The notes: a model not told the origin generated them from the letters alone. DNA of 64,000 nt from Cytophagales bacterium (GCA_030054145.1 JASGCK010000001.1:1-64000); one strand, 5' to 3'. Positions 34,193 through 44,300 are shown, counted from the first letter of the stretch. Numbers and translations are program-made.

Positions 34193-36877
34193 TTAAGCCA
34201 GCGCCCGTGTCACCACCTCGCGCACATCGCGGCTTAAGTTGGCTTTGGCGGCAACGCGCTCAATCGCTACTTTTGCAGCGCTCTTGTAGGGCTCAGCCAA
34301 TCGCTTCCAGCGCTCAAGCGCCCGCGCCAAACGCGCTGCGACTTGAGGATTGGTGCTATCTAACGCCAGCACTTGCTCACTCCAAAATACATAGCCCGCT
34401 GCGTCCGTGCGGTGGAATGCCGCAGGGTTGCCTGCGCAGTAGCTAAACACCAAGCTGCGAAAACGATTGGGATTGCTAGCTTTGAAATCGGGGTGTTTCG
34501 TCAGAGTTTTGACGAGTGGCAAGATGTCACCCCCCGTGTCGGTGTTGCCCGCTTGCAGCGCAAACCATTTGTCGATCACCAAGTCATCTTGCGCAAACAT
34601 CGCGTGAAAGTGGGTGAGCGCGGGCGTGGCTAACTCGTGTTTGCTGCTGACCAGGGCTACCAAAGCGCCCATGCGATCCGTCATGTTGGAGGCGTCTTTA
34701 AACCGCTGGTAAGCCTTGCCTGCTGTGGCTTGCAGCCGATGCGCATCGCCCGATGCCTGCGCCGCTAGGCACAAATAGGCAAGCGCCATATTGGCTAGGC
34801 TGCGCTTACCGCTGGACACCGCATCGGGTGAGTAGGTGCCGCTGGTTTGATTGGCATCAAACGCGGCTTGCCATTCGTTTTGCAGCTCGGTTGCTAGTTG
34901 CAAGCGCACGGCTTCGCGCACCGCATGGATGCGCTGCGGGTCAACCTCGACCAACTGCTCGGCAATTGCACCTTCGCTTGGAAGAGTGAGTACCGATGCC
35001 CTGAAGGCCGCATCCAGCGTGGCCTGCGCGAGGGTAGACTGGAGTGCCGCAACGGTTGTGGTCTCTAGCGCAGGCGTGCGCGAACCATCTTGCACGCAAG
35101 CAATGATTTGGCGCAGCATCAAGCGCTGTGAGGCTTCCCAGCGATTGAAGGCATCCGTATCGTGCGCCATCAAGGTGAGCAGCTCCGCGTCCGTGTAGTC
35201 GTAATCCACAATGATCGGCGCAGAGAAGCCGCGCAAGAGTGACGGCACGGGCTTTGCCGTCACACCGTCCACGCGAACGGTCTCAACCATCTGCGTCATC
35301 ACGTGCAGATGCGTGCCCGTGAGCGCCGTGCCATCTGCTTCGAGCAAACCCAGCGCAAACGGAATCACAAACGGCTCTTGTCCTGCGCGCAGATGCTGTG
35401 TGAGCGTCAGCACATAGCTTTGCGCTGCTTCGTCGTAAGCCGCATGAACATTGACTCGCGGCGTTCCCGCTTGGCTGTACCAATTTTTAAATTGAGCCAA
35501 ATGCGGCGCGAGCGGCGACGCGGGATTCGCGTCCGCAATGGCTTGTGCGAAATCATCGCAAGTCACGGCTTGTCCGTCGTGGCGTTGGAAGTAGAGCGCC
35601 ATACCTGCTTTGAAGCCATTTTTGCCCAAAGGATCGGAGTCTGACCTTGCGGTCAGGGTCTGCATCATGCGCACCACTTCCGCGCCTTTTTCGTACACCG
35701 TCGGTGTATAAAAATTATTGATCTCGGCGTATTCGGCAGGACGCACTGCGTGGCTCATTGGGCCAGCATCTTCACCAAACTGCACGGTGCGCAAATTGCG
35801 CACATCTTCAATGCGTTGCACGGCGGCGGCTGTATCCGAGCCACTCATATCCATGCTGAACTCTTGATCGCGAAATACCGTGAGACCTTCTTTGAGCGAG
35901 AGCTGAAACCAGTCACGGCAAGTGATGCGGTTGCCCGTCCAATTGTGGAAATACTCGTGCGCCACGACGCTCTCAATGCCCGCAAAGTCGCCATCGGTTG
36001 CGGTGTTTTGCGTGGCGAGCACGTACTTAGTGTTAAAGATGTTGAGACCCTTGTTCTCCATCGCGCCCATGTTGAAGTCGCCCACGGCAACGATCATGAA
36101 GCGCTCCAAATCGAGCGAGAGACCAAAGCGCGATTCGTCCCACGCAATCGATGCCATGAGTGAGCGCATGGCGTGCTCGGTTTTGTCCAAATCGCCAGGT
36201 CGCACATAGACTTGCAGCAAGTGCTCGCTGCCCGATTTGGCTTTGACTTTTTGCTCGTGGCAAACAAGCAATCCCGCCACCAGCGCAAACAAATAGCAAG
36301 GCTTTTTATGCGGGTCAACCCATTTGGCGAAATGGCGACCCTCGTTGCCCACACCGTCCAGCAGCCCTTGCGCCACAAGGTTTCCGTTCGATAGCAGCAC
36401 AGGATACGCCGCCTTGTCAGCACGCAGCGTGACGCTGTAGTTTGCCATCACGTCAGGGCGATCTAAAAAGTACGTGATGCGCCGAAAGCCCTCGGCTTCG
36501 CACTGCGTAAAAAACGAATCGTTGCTGACATACAGCCCCGACATGGACGTGTTTTTAGTCGGATTGCAAGTGGTAAAAATCTCCAGATCAAACGGCTCAA
36601 AGCCTTCGGGCAGTTTCTCCAGTACCAGCTTTTCGTCACCATTGGGCATGGTCTCCATTTTGAAGCTCGTGCCTTGCCCCGCTACCAACACGCGCGCGAG
36701 ATTGAGCTCTTTACCATCGAGCTTGAGTGCCTGCGTGGGCATATCGGGATTGCGGCGCACGCGCATCTTATTGAGGACGCGGGTTTTGGTGGGGTCAAGA
36801 TCAATCGTGAGATCAACACTGTCAATCCAAAAAGCGGGAGCCGTGTAGTCGGCAAGAAGGGTTGTGGTAGTGGTCAT
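34193..36877 (-). CDS. pepN: Aminopeptidase N
   Basis: The 894-residue protein is close to the E. coli length (870). The exopeptidase motif GAMENKGLNIFN, the zinc site VAHEYFHNWTGNRITCRDWF and the downstream Glu (LKEGLTVFRDQEFS) are intact. This M1-family zinc enzyme removes N-terminal residues from peptides in the cytoplasm. It stands alone with its own promoter region in 36878-36968. Confidence 0.97.
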   Translation of the reverse strand: MTTTTTLLADYTAPAFWIDSVDLTIDLDPTKTRVLNKMRVRRNPDMPTQALKLDGKELNLARVLVAGQGTSFKMETMPNGDEKLVLEKLPEGFEPFDLEIFTTCNPTKNTSMSGLYVSNDSFFTQCEAEGFRRITYFLDRPDVMANYSVTLRADKAAYPVLLSNGNLVAQGLLDGVGNEGRHFAKWVDPHKKPCYLFALVAGLLVCHEQKVKAKSGSEHLLQVYVRPGDLDKTEHAMRSLMASIAWDESRFGLSLDLERFMIVAVGDFNMGAMENKGLNIFNTKYVLATQNTATDGDFAGIESVVAHEYFHNWTGNRITCRDWFQLSLKEGLTVFRDQEFSMDMSGSDTAAAVQRIEDVRNLRTVQFGEDAGPMSHAVRPAEYAEINNFYTPTVYEKGAEVVRMMQTLTARSDSDPLGKNGFKAGMALYFQRHDGQAVTCDDFAQAIADANPASPLAPHLAQFKNWYSQAGTPRVNVHAAYDEAAQSYVLTLTQHLRAGQEPFVIPFALGLLEADGTALTGTHLHVMTQMVETVRVDGVTAKPVPSLLRGFSAPIIVDYDYTDAELLTLMAHDTDAFNRWEASQRLMLRQIIACVQDGSRTPALETTTVAALQSTLAQATLDAAFRASVLTLPSEGAIAEQLVEVDPQRIHAVREAVRLQLATELQNEWQAAFDANQTSGTYSPDAVSSGKRSLANMALAYLCLAAQASGDAHRLQATAGKAYQRFKDASNMTDRMGALVALVSSKHELATPALTHFHAMFAQDDLVIDKWFALQAGNTDTGGDILPLVKTLTKHPDFKASNPNRFRSLVFSYCAGNPAAFHRTDAAGYVFWSEQVLALDSTNPQVAARLARALERWKRLAEPYKSAAKVAIERVAAKANLSRDVREVVTRALA

Positions 36878-36968
36878 GAGTGGTCAAAAAATAACAAATA
36901 AAAACTCGCGCAGCATTGCCGTGCAAGGGCTGGCGAGTAACGTTAAGAAGGAAGGAGTGTGGCGGACT

Positions 36969-37304
36969 TTAAGCGTGCAAGGCAGCGTGATGCAAAGTCT
37001 GGCTTGCCCATTGGTTGAGACTGATACCTTGAATCTGCGCGACAGTCGCGATGCGTTGATGCGTTTCAGGTGCGAGCCTAAGCATCATGCGACCAGAGTA
37101 AGGCTTGTTAGGCGCTTCGCCAAGTCGCTCGCAAGCCATCAAATAGCTATCAACTGCTTCGGTAAATGCTTCTTCTAGCTCGTTGACGTTGGTGCCGTGG
37201 AAGCCAACAATGTCTTTAATGCCCGCAATATGCCCAACAAAAATGCGGTCATCTGCGTCGTACTCCAGCTTGGCTGCGTAGCCTTTGTAATTCAAAGTGT
37301 TCAT
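36969..37304 (-). CDS. HicB-family antitoxin, without a neighbouring HicA
   Basis: The protein is 111 residues from ATG 37304 (MNTLNYKGYAAKLEYDADDR). The HicB fold is seen in FVGHIAGIKDIVGFHGTNVN and LEEAFTEAVDSYLMACE. A ribbon-helix-helix DNA-binding C-terminus follows (SGRMMLRLAPETHQRIATVA, then GISLNQWASQTL). HicB normally neutralises and represses with HicA, an approximately 60-residue RNase. No HicA frame is visible within several hundred bases on either strand, so this is an orphan regulator or the relic of a pair. Confidence 0.85.
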   Translation of the reverse strand: MNTLNYKGYAAKLEYDADDRIFVGHIAGIKDIVGFHGTNVNELEEAFTEAVDSYLMACERLGEAPNKPYSGRMMLRLAPETHQRIATVAQIQGISLNQWASQTLHHAALHA

Positions 37305-37375
37305 ACGGAATATCCTAACAATCGATGAGTTCACGCGGTGATGGTATCAGAATATGCTGCCAATAGCAGGCGCAG

Positions 37376-37831
37376 CTAGAGTCTGCTTCCCGTCAAGATG
37401 TGAATGCCCTCGACCCCCGCGAAATCGACATCGTGCGTCACAAAGGCGTTTGCACCAACGTCTAGCGCAGTTGCGAGTTGCATCGCATCGGGCAACTTCA
37501 AACGGTAGCGACTTCTAAGCTGCGCTGCCAGCGTCGCAATGGTTGCCGACACGGGGATCACACTGTACTGAAGCAATGCGCGTTCATAACGTTTGGCTAA
37601 GAGCGTTTGCCCTGCTTTGTAGGGACCCGTCAGCACTTCGGCTAGCGTTATGGTTGAAATGGCAATTTGCAGATTGCCTGCTTCGGCAGCTTCAAACAAG
37701 CCGACAAACTGAGTGGCCAATTGCGGGTGTTCATCTAAAACATAAATCAGCGGAGCGGAGTCCACCACCACCATGCCGCCTTGCGGCAAGTCACCCCACA
37801 GCGCGGGTGCTTTCGCCTTGCCACCCTTCAC
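37376..37831 (-). CDS. PIN-domain toxin (VapC-like ribonuclease)
   Basis: The 151-residue protein uses a GTG start whose sequence overlaps the antitoxin stop (GTGA). The PIN active-site acids are present: D in VVVDSAPLIYVLDEHP, E in TLAEVLTGP, D in LKLPDAMQLATAL, and D in FVTHDVDFAG. Such toxins cleave tRNA or rRNA when the antitoxin is lost. The length is slightly above the usual 130-140 because of a Lys/Ala-rich N-terminal tail; an in-frame ATG at residue 20 (MVVVDS) could be an alternative start. Confidence 0.9.
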   Translation of the reverse strand: MKGGKAKAPALWGDLPQGGMVVVDSAPLIYVLDEHPQLATQFVGLFEAAEAGNLQIAISTITLAEVLTGPYKAGQTLLAKRYERALLQYSVIPVSATIATLAAQLRSRYRLKLPDAMQLATALDVGANAFVTHDVDFAGVEGIHILTGSRL

Positions 37832-38085
37832 GAGTCACCCCATTCGCCTCGCAGTGCGGCAATCGTTTTGCTGGGTGATTTACCCCACAAACCTTTGCCC
37901 GTACCGCGTAGCGCCAAGATGCCAGCGCTGCGCTTGTGTTGATGCAAATACTGAATAGGGACAACCGCCGCATAAGGCTTGCCATGCTTAGTGATAACGC
38001 TGGACACGCCCGCGTGCGCCTTCGCCGTAATGGCAGGCAACTGCATTCGGGCTTGTTCGATTCCGTAGCTGGTGTCGGCGGGCAT
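37828..38085 (-). CDS. Phd/YefM-type antitoxin
   Basis: The protein is 85 residues from ATG 38085 (MPADTSYGIEQARMQLPAIT). The N-terminal half follows the Phd/YefM pattern: a short helix, then A-R-x-x-L-x-x-I, then VITKHGKPYAAVVPIQYLHQ. The C-terminal part (GILALRGTGKGLWGKSP) would wrap the toxin. It overlaps the PIN toxin by 4 bp, the standard antitoxin-first order, and probably represses the operon. Confidence 0.82.
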   Translation of the reverse strand: MPADTSYGIEQARMQLPAITAKAHAGVSSVITKHGKPYAAVVPIQYLHQHKRSAGILALRGTGKGLWGKSPSKTIAALRGEWGDS

Positions 38086-38138
38086 ATAAGTTTTTGATAA
38101 ATGATTACGTACAGATTGTACGGTAGCTCTATTACGGG

Positions 38139-38246
38139 TTAGGTTGACATTGCCCGCCATCTGCGCTGCTGGAAACCTGCTTGTGCAAATACTTGAGTAC
38201 AAACTAAGCCTGCAAAAAACAGCATAGATACCAAAACTCGCTTCAT
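38139..38246 (-). pseudogene. Signal-peptide-only relic or very small secreted peptide
   Basis: A 35-codon frame from ATG 38246 begins MKRVLVSMLFFAGLVCTQVF and continues AQA, a textbook signal peptide with a cleavage site. After it only about 12 unrelated basic residues remain before TAA. This looks like the 5' end of a secreted-protein gene cut off by a rearrangement next to the Phd/PIN pair. A genuine small exported peptide cannot be excluded. Confidence 0.35.
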
Positions 38247-38302
38247 AGCAAAGCCTGACGGCATTGAAGCAAAGCTTTGTCCTGTAAATATAGGAAAAAG
38301 CA

Positions 38303-38944
38303 TTAGCCCTTAGCCGCCTTACCTCTCAGCGCTTTGGGCTTAGCTTTCACCAGCGGCGCATCGTCAGTGATAAATCCGATTGGGCGTTTAGGCGGCGTTG
38401 GCGGCGGAGTCATCAGCTCGCGCAGGGTATCGAATACGTCTTTGAGGTCGCGGCGGGTTTGCCGCAACTCTACTTGCGTTTGATTGCTTAACGAGTTGTG
38501 TTTGAGTTCCAGCTCTCGCAAGCGTTTGTCCACGTCTGCATGAAGCGCTGCCGCTTGACGAATTTGTACAAATGCGCGAACCACATAAATACCCATTTTG
38601 ACCGCTTGGCTAGAAGCCAGCACATTGGCTGCTTGAATGGCGCCATGCTCGGTAAAGGCGTAGGGCAACGTGGGCGAAAACTTTAATCGTTTGAGGTGGT
38701 CGCAATTTGCGACTACCTCGGCTTTTTCGTCAGATCTGAGTTGGAAGAGAAAGTCACTAGGGAATCGTTCTTGATTGCGCTTGACTTGCTCATTCAGCCG
38801 TTTGGTCGTTACGCCGTAGAGGGCAGCCAAATCGGCATCTAAAACAACCCGCTGACCGCGCAGCACTTGAATGCTCTGGGCAATGTCTTGAGCGGAAAGA
38901 GGGGTAGCTGTAGCTGTAGCTGGGAGAGTGTTGTTGGTAGCCAT
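38303..38944 (-). CDS. ORF6N-domain protein
   Basis: The 213-residue protein has the ORF6N DNA-binding domain: LRGQRVVLDADLAALYGVTT, KRLNEQVKRNQERFPSDFLF and YAFTEHGAIQAANVLASSQA. A coiled-coil segment (residues 135-180) and a basic tail (KAKPKALRGKAAKG) follow. These proteins occur in phages and on bacterial chromosomes in accessory regions. The N-terminus is a short Thr-Ala repeat (TATATATP) from a GTAGCT repeat in the DNA. It overlaps the start region of the LLM gene stop by one base. Function is unknown. Confidence 0.88.
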   Translation of the reverse strand: MATNNTLPATATATPLSAQDIAQSIQVLRGQRVVLDADLAALYGVTTKRLNEQVKRNQERFPSDFLFQLRSDEKAEVVANCDHLKRLKFSPTLPYAFTEHGAIQAANVLASSQAVKMGIYVVRAFVQIRQAAALHADVDKRLRELELKHNSLSNQTQVELRQTRRDLKDVFDTLRELMTPPPTPPKRPIGFITDDAPLVKAKPKALRGKAAKG

Positions 38945-39975
38945 TAAAGAATTTTAGATGCCGCTGCCAACAACTCATACGACCTTGCCTGCGCCGCAGG
39001 ATCATGCGTCCAGGTGATGACGGCGATCTCGTCAAGGTCGTGCTTGTCTGCGAGTGCTTGCAGCTTGCTCACGACTTGTTCGCCCGTTCCCACAAAAGCG
39101 CCGTCCCGCAAGGCTTTTAGCGCTTGCTCCTCGCTAGGCGTCCATTCGCGAATCGAATCTTCGGGTGACAAGAGTGCCGCGTTGCGCCCTAAGTTTCTGT
39201 CCATGCGGGCGCGGGCGCGGCTTTGGAAGAGTCGCCACGCTTGCGCTTGCGTATCGGCGGCTAGCGCCCATACGCACAGCAGCGCGTGCGGCTTGGGATG
39301 CGCGGCGCTTGGTTGGTAGTTTTGCCGATACACATCGAGCGCTTGCTGCGTGCCTTGCCCATCGGTAATGAAGTAGGCAAAGGCGTAGGGCAAGCCAAGT
39401 TCGGCAGCGAGTTGCGCACCATAGTCTGAGCTGCCCAGCATCCAGACGGTTGGCGCAGTCGTGCTGGCTGGGAAGGCTTGTACAGCATACGCTGTGGGGT
39501 ATGTGCTTTGGGCGGGCTTGTCGGATAAGGCTTGCGAGGCACTTGACCAAATCATCAGCTCTTGCACTTGGCGCGGGAAGTGATCGGACGATCTTGGATC
39601 AGGATTGAGCAGGCGCGAGGTGCGCTGGTCACTGCCAGGAGCGCGTCCTACGCCAAGGTCGATGCGGTTTGGCGCTAGGCTATCTAACACCCTAAATTGC
39701 TCGGCAACTTTGAGTGATGCGTAGTGCGGCAGCATCACGCCTGCGCTACCAATGCGGATGCGCGTGGTACGCGCGGCAATGGCCGCCATTAGCACTTCGG
39801 GCGCACTGCCCACGATGGTGGGGTGACTGTGATGCTCGCTCACCCAGAAGCGGTGATAGCTCCAGCTTTCAGCCTGCACGGCCAATGCCAGCGTGGCTTG
39901 TATCGAGTCCGCGTGGCTGCGTCCTTGTACAGCAACCGATTGATCGAGGATGGAGAGCTTGAGCTTGCTAGTCAT
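38944..39975 (-). CDS. LLM-class flavin-dependent oxidoreductase
   Basis: The 343-residue luciferase-like protein has SILDQSVAVQGRSHADSIQA, RFWVSEHHSHPTIVGSAPEV, SLAPNRIDLGVGRAPGSDQR and WMLGSSDYGAQLAAELGLPY. Family members are FMN- or F420-dependent monooxygenases; the MsnO8-like subgroup fits best. The substrate is unknown. It overlaps the AEC permease stop by 4 bp, so the two are cotranscribed. Confidence 0.92.
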   Translation of the reverse strand: MTSKLKLSILDQSVAVQGRSHADSIQATLALAVQAESWSYHRFWVSEHHSHPTIVGSAPEVLMAAIAARTTRIRIGSAGVMLPHYASLKVAEQFRVLDSLAPNRIDLGVGRAPGSDQRTSRLLNPDPRSSDHFPRQVQELMIWSSASQALSDKPAQSTYPTAYAVQAFPASTTAPTVWMLGSSDYGAQLAAELGLPYAFAYFITDGQGTQQALDVYRQNYQPSAAHPKPHALLCVWALAADTQAQAWRLFQSRARARMDRNLGRNAALLSPEDSIREWTPSEEQALKALRDGAFVGTGEQVVSKLQALADKHDLDEIAVITWTHDPAAQARSYELLAAASKIL

Positions 39976-40958
39976 AACTTGTCGATGAGCGGCGCAAGCG
40001 ACATGGTCAGCGCCACACTAAACAGCGCCATCACGGTAGAGACCGATACGCTGGTGGTGATTAAATCCTCCGACTCTTGGTAACGCTGCGAAAACATAAA
40101 CACGTTTGCGCCCATAGGCAAAGACGCGGCAACCACCATGACCGTCAGCGGTAGTCCACGCTGTCCCAGCAAAAACCCCAAGCCCAATACCAGTATGGGC
40201 TGCACGAAGTTTTTGAGGAGTGATAAACCCAGCGCTGGCTTGATGTGATGCCCAAACTGGGTGACAGAGAGCGTCAGCCCCACCAGCACCAGGGCTAAGG
40301 GGCTAAACGCTTGCCCTAGCAATTGCAGCGGCCTGTCAACGATGGCGGGAATCCCCAAACCTGTTTGGCTATATGCCAGTCCAACCAAGATGGGCCAAGT
40401 CGTTGGCTGGAGAAGCGCATTGCGTAAGGCATTCAAGGCCAATGCCGCTGGATGCGCCTGTTTATAAGGTTTTCCAGAGGGTGAGGTGTGAGATTTTTGT
40501 GCTTTTAATTTCAGCCACTCTAGCATCAGGGTTGCGGCGGTTAGCATGATGACGGCATGAACCGAGAGCAAGCTAAATAAAACCGCCTGCCCCGCTTGGC
40601 CATACGCAAAGCCAATTAGCGCAATGCCAATCATCACGGCGTTGCTGTAAGTGCTCGCCAAGCCTAGTATCACGCCGCGCTGGTTAAAACCTAAAAACGC
40701 CAGCATCACAACAAACAAAATCACCATGCTGCCAAGGTAGGCAAGCACGGGCAGTATTTGCAAGTTTTCAAGATGCGTTTGCGCCATGGTGCGGAATAAG
40801 AGCGGCGGCAAGAGCACAGAAAAAATAAGACTTGAAAAGTCCTTGGTCGCGCCAGCCCTTATCCAGCCTTGCTTGCCAGCCACGTAGCCCGTGACAATGA
40901 GAAAAATGACGGGGAGTAACGACGTGATGACAGGGTGGGAGAGTAAGGGCGGATGCAT
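39972..40958 (-). CDS. AEC-family (auxin efflux carrier-like) transporter
   Basis: The protein has about 328 residues from ATG 40958 (an in-frame TTG lies at 40967) and ten hydrophobic segments. LLPVIFLIVTGYVAGKQGWI opens the first half, and PTTWPILVGLAYSQTGLGIP opens the second. The family exports organic acids or similar anions. Its ATG is 11 bases after the stop codon of a copy of the Rep-helicase 3' end. This suggests it originally followed the helicase gene directly. Confidence 0.88.
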   Translation of the reverse strand: MHPPLLSHPVITSLLPVIFLIVTGYVAGKQGWIRAGATKDFSSLIFSVLLPPLLFRTMAQTHLENLQILPVLAYLGSMVILFVVMLAFLGFNQRGVILGLASTYSNAVMIGIALIGFAYGQAGQAVLFSLLSVHAVIMLTAATLMLEWLKLKAQKSHTSPSGKPYKQAHPAALALNALRNALLQPTTWPILVGLAYSQTGLGIPAIVDRPLQLLGQAFSPLALVLVGLTLSVTQFGHHIKPALGLSLLKNFVQPILVLGLGFLLGQRGLPLTVMVVAASLPMGANVFMFSQRYQESEDLITTSVSVSTVMALFSVALTMSLAPLIDKL

Positions 40959-40968
40959 AGCACCCAAG

Positions 40969-41008
40969 TTTAGGCAGTTTGCGCTGCACTTTGCGCCGCA
41001 CTGTCCGC
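40969..41008. repeat. Direct repeat copy A: duplicated 3' end of the Rep-like helicase gene
   Basis: These 40 bases are identical to 48014-48053, including the helicase stop codon. On the minus strand they encode DSAAQSAAQTA followed by TAA. Weaker similarity continues to 41025, where the PII-like gene's own stop lies. The sequence has no role of its own here and marks the left junction of the metal-efflux module. Confidence 0.88.
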
Positions 41009-41024
41009 TGCTTTTGCGGCAAAT

Positions 41025-41357
41025 TTAGCTGCTTATCTGTTCCCCATTTTTAATCTTAGTTAAGCTGCTGATAGGTGTCGTCCAGATGAGCCCATCGCCC
41101 GTTTGACCAGTACGGCAGTATTGCGTTATGGTTTGAATGATTGCTGGGCAGACGCTCTCGTCGGCCACGATATAGACCATCAATTTGGGTGAATAGTCGG
41201 TCAACGCTTCGGCATCGCTTTGTTTTTTTATGAGAGCGGGCGCGGTAAAACCCTCGACTTTGGCCAGGCTCAAGCCTGGGAAGTTGGGTAAAGAGCGTAG
41301 CGCGTTTCGAAGCGTATCAAGTTTGCTGGGGCGAATGATGGCGCGTATTTCTTGCAT
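41025..41357 (-). CDS. PII-like regulator linked to metal RND efflux (PII-NG group)
   Basis: The 110-residue protein starts MQEIRAIIRPSKLDTLRNAL and contains the T-loop-like GFTAPALIKKQSDAEALTDY and VYIVADESVCPAIIQTITQY, the PII fold. It lacks the conserved uridylylated Tyr context of GlnB/GlnK. A PII subgroup of this type is known to cluster with heavy-metal RND pumps. It is last in the leftward efflux operon, 15 bp after the RND pump gene, and probably modulates that pump. Confidence 0.82.
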   Translation of the reverse strand: MQEIRAIIRPSKLDTLRNALRSLPNFPGLSLAKVEGFTAPALIKKQSDAEALTDYSPKLMVYIVADESVCPAIIQTITQYCRTGQTGDGLIWTTPISSLTKIKNGEQISS

Positions 41358-41371
41358 GATGTTCTTCCTTT

Positions 41372-44300
41372 TTAGGCCTCTATGGGTGGTTCGTCAAACC
41401 AGCGGTACAAAGTTGGCAATACCACCAAGGTGAGTAAAGTTGATGAGATGAGTCCGCCAATGACGACGATGGCCAATGGCTTTTGCACTTCAGAGCCAGG
41501 CCCTGTCGCAAATAAGAAAGGGATGAGGCCAAGCAAGGCAACCGTGGCCGTCATCATGACTGGTCTAAAGCGCATGACGCAACCTTCTCTCACGGCCACA
41601 GCGAGGTCTTTACCATCTTCGCGTAGCTTGCGGATACAACTGACTAACACCACGCCATTGAGTACAGCAATGCCCCATAGCGCAATAAAACCAACGGATG
41701 CAGGAACGCTTAAGTACTCCCTTGTTAAAAACAGCGCAATGATGCCGCCTATCGAGGCAAAAGGTAAGACCAAAATGATAAGAGAGGCTAACTTCATGGA
41801 TTTAAACAGCATGAAGAGCAAGAAGAAAATAGCCGCAATGGTTATGGGGACGATCACCGTTAAGGTGCTCATGGCGCGTTCCATATTTTCAAATTGACCA
41901 CCGTAGGAGAAGTGGTAGCCGTCGGGCAGTTTGATTTGATGGTCAATTTTCTCCTGCACCTCTTTCACAAAGCCAGCTAGATCGCGCCCCTCCACATTTG
42001 AGCCTACGACCACTCGGCGTTTACCACTTTCACGGCTTACTTGAGCGGGTCCATCCAGTAGTGCAATTTGTGCTACGGAGTACAGCGGCACTATGGCGCC
42101 GTCTGGTGTGCGTAGCATGGTATTGCGGATCGATTCGATGGAGTTGCGAGCGCCCTCTGGAAAGCGCACGGCTACGCCATAGCGGCGTTCACCTTCGTAG
42201 AGTACGGTCACCTCTTTGCCGCCAATAGCTGTTTCTATCAAGGCATGGACGTCGGCCACATTGATGCCGTGGCGTGCAATCGCTTTACGATCTACATCGA
42301 TGGTGAGCGATTGTTGTCCTGACAAGCGCTCAATACGTATGTCTTTAGAGCCTGGGACTGACTTGAGTATTCGAGCCACTTGCTCAGAGATGCGTTTGAG
42401 TTCGTTTAAATCATCGCCAAATACTTTGATCGCCAGTTGTGAGCGCACACCCGTGACCATTTCATCAACTCGCTCGGCAATGGGTTGTGACAGCACGATT
42501 TGTACCCCAGGTATGGTGGACAAGCGCTTGCGGATGTCCTCATCAATGGCATCTTGCGAGCGATCCGATTTTGGGTCGAGTAGCACAATCGGGTCTGATT
42601 CGTTAGGACCCGCTGGATCGGCGGGTGATTCCCCGCGTCCTAATTTAGAGACCACCATCCGCACGCCTGGAACTTCTGCGATTTGCTTCATTGCAGCCAT
42701 TTCCATGCGAATCGATTCATCCAGAGAAATACTGGGTACGCGATTAATTTGTGGGGTGAGTGCACCTTCTTTCATGGTGGGCATAAATGACTTACCCAAA
42801 AATAGAAAGAGTACCAACGACCCGATGAGTAGCGATATTGCTACGAGCACAGTGACGCGATGCTTGGCTAGTGCTTTATCCAGTAGCTGCAAATAATGGT
42901 GTTTGAGTGTGGCAATGATTTTGGTGTCATGATCTGCACCGCCTTTCAAAATATACGCGCACAGAACAGGCGATAAAAATAGTGAAACGATCAGCGATAC
43001 GGCCAACGATATGGCGATAGTCAGCGCTAATGGTGCAAATAACTTGCCCTCAATGCCTTGTAAAGTCATTAAAGGGAGAAAGACGAGGATGATGATGGCA
43101 ATACCAAAAATGGTAGGGGTAGCCACCTCCATAGTGGCTTGTAAGATGACACGTAATTTGCTTATCCCTTCCGCTTTGGCCTCCCCCAGTTTATGAAAAA
43201 CGTTTTCTACGACGACCACGGTAGCGTCTACCATTAGACCAATCGCAATCGCCAGCCCTCCCAATGACATGAGGTTAGCCGATATGCCGTAGCGATTCAT
43301 CAAAATAAAGGTGGTTAGAGGGGTAATGATGAGTGTGGCGACCACAATCAAACTGGAACGAACATCTCCCAAAAAAATGAATAAGACGAGTACCACTAAA
43401 AAAATGCCTTCAATCAAAACCTTGCCCACCGTCCACAGAGCGGAGTCCACTAGTTCGGTTCGGTCATAAAAAGGCACAATTTTTAAACCGTCTGGCAGCA
43501 TGCCTTTGGCGTTGATTTCTTCAACCTTGGCTTTGACTCGGGTCACAATTTCCTTGGCGTTACCAGCCCTCACCATCAGCACAATACCCGCTACGCTTTC
43601 GGTGTAACCGCCTTTGATGATGGCACCTTGGCGCACTTCGCTGCCGATTTTGACTTCGGCAAGATCACGAATAAAGACAGGTATGCCGCCTTGCTCCTTC
43701 ACTACGATATTGCCGATATCCTCCGTATTTTTGATCAAACCCACCCCGCGGATTAGGTATTGCTCGGTCAATTGGGGCAAGATGCCGCCACCTGCGTTGG
43801 CGTTATTGTTGTTAACCGATTGAACAATTTGCTGAATCGATAAGTTGTAGTGCCTCAGCCGTTCAGGGTTGACAAGCACTTGGTACTGACGCACAAAGCC
43901 CCCTTGCGAATTAATTTCCGCCACACCAGGAATCGATCTCAGTAAAGGTCGCACGATCCAGTCTTGCACAATGCGACGCTGAGTAAGCTCTTGATCCGTC
44001 AGTGTGCGCTTACCATCATCGGGGTGATCTAATGTGTATTGGTAGACTTCACCCAGACCTGTGCTCAGTGGACCAAGCACAGGTGTAACACCCTCAGGCA
44101 TACGCTGGCTGACTTCAATTAAGCGCTCGGTGACTAATTGGCGCGCAAAGTACACATCCGTTTTATCGGTAAACACGAGCGTAATAATCGATAACCCGCT
44201 TTTGTTCAGCGAGCGCATTTCGACTAAGTTTGGTAGTCCCGTCATGGCAATTTCTAAGGGGACGGTTACAAACCGCTCAATTTCCTCTGGTGATCGACCG

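Noticed and set aside
40969-41008. The 40-bp repeat as chance similarity of Ala-rich codons
   Set aside because: Forty consecutive identical bases including the stop codon, with extended similarity on one side, are not expected from shared composition.
40768-41022. Minus-strand 84-codon frame over the left direct repeat
   Set aside because: It is out of frame with both the permease and the helicase tail and has no family features.
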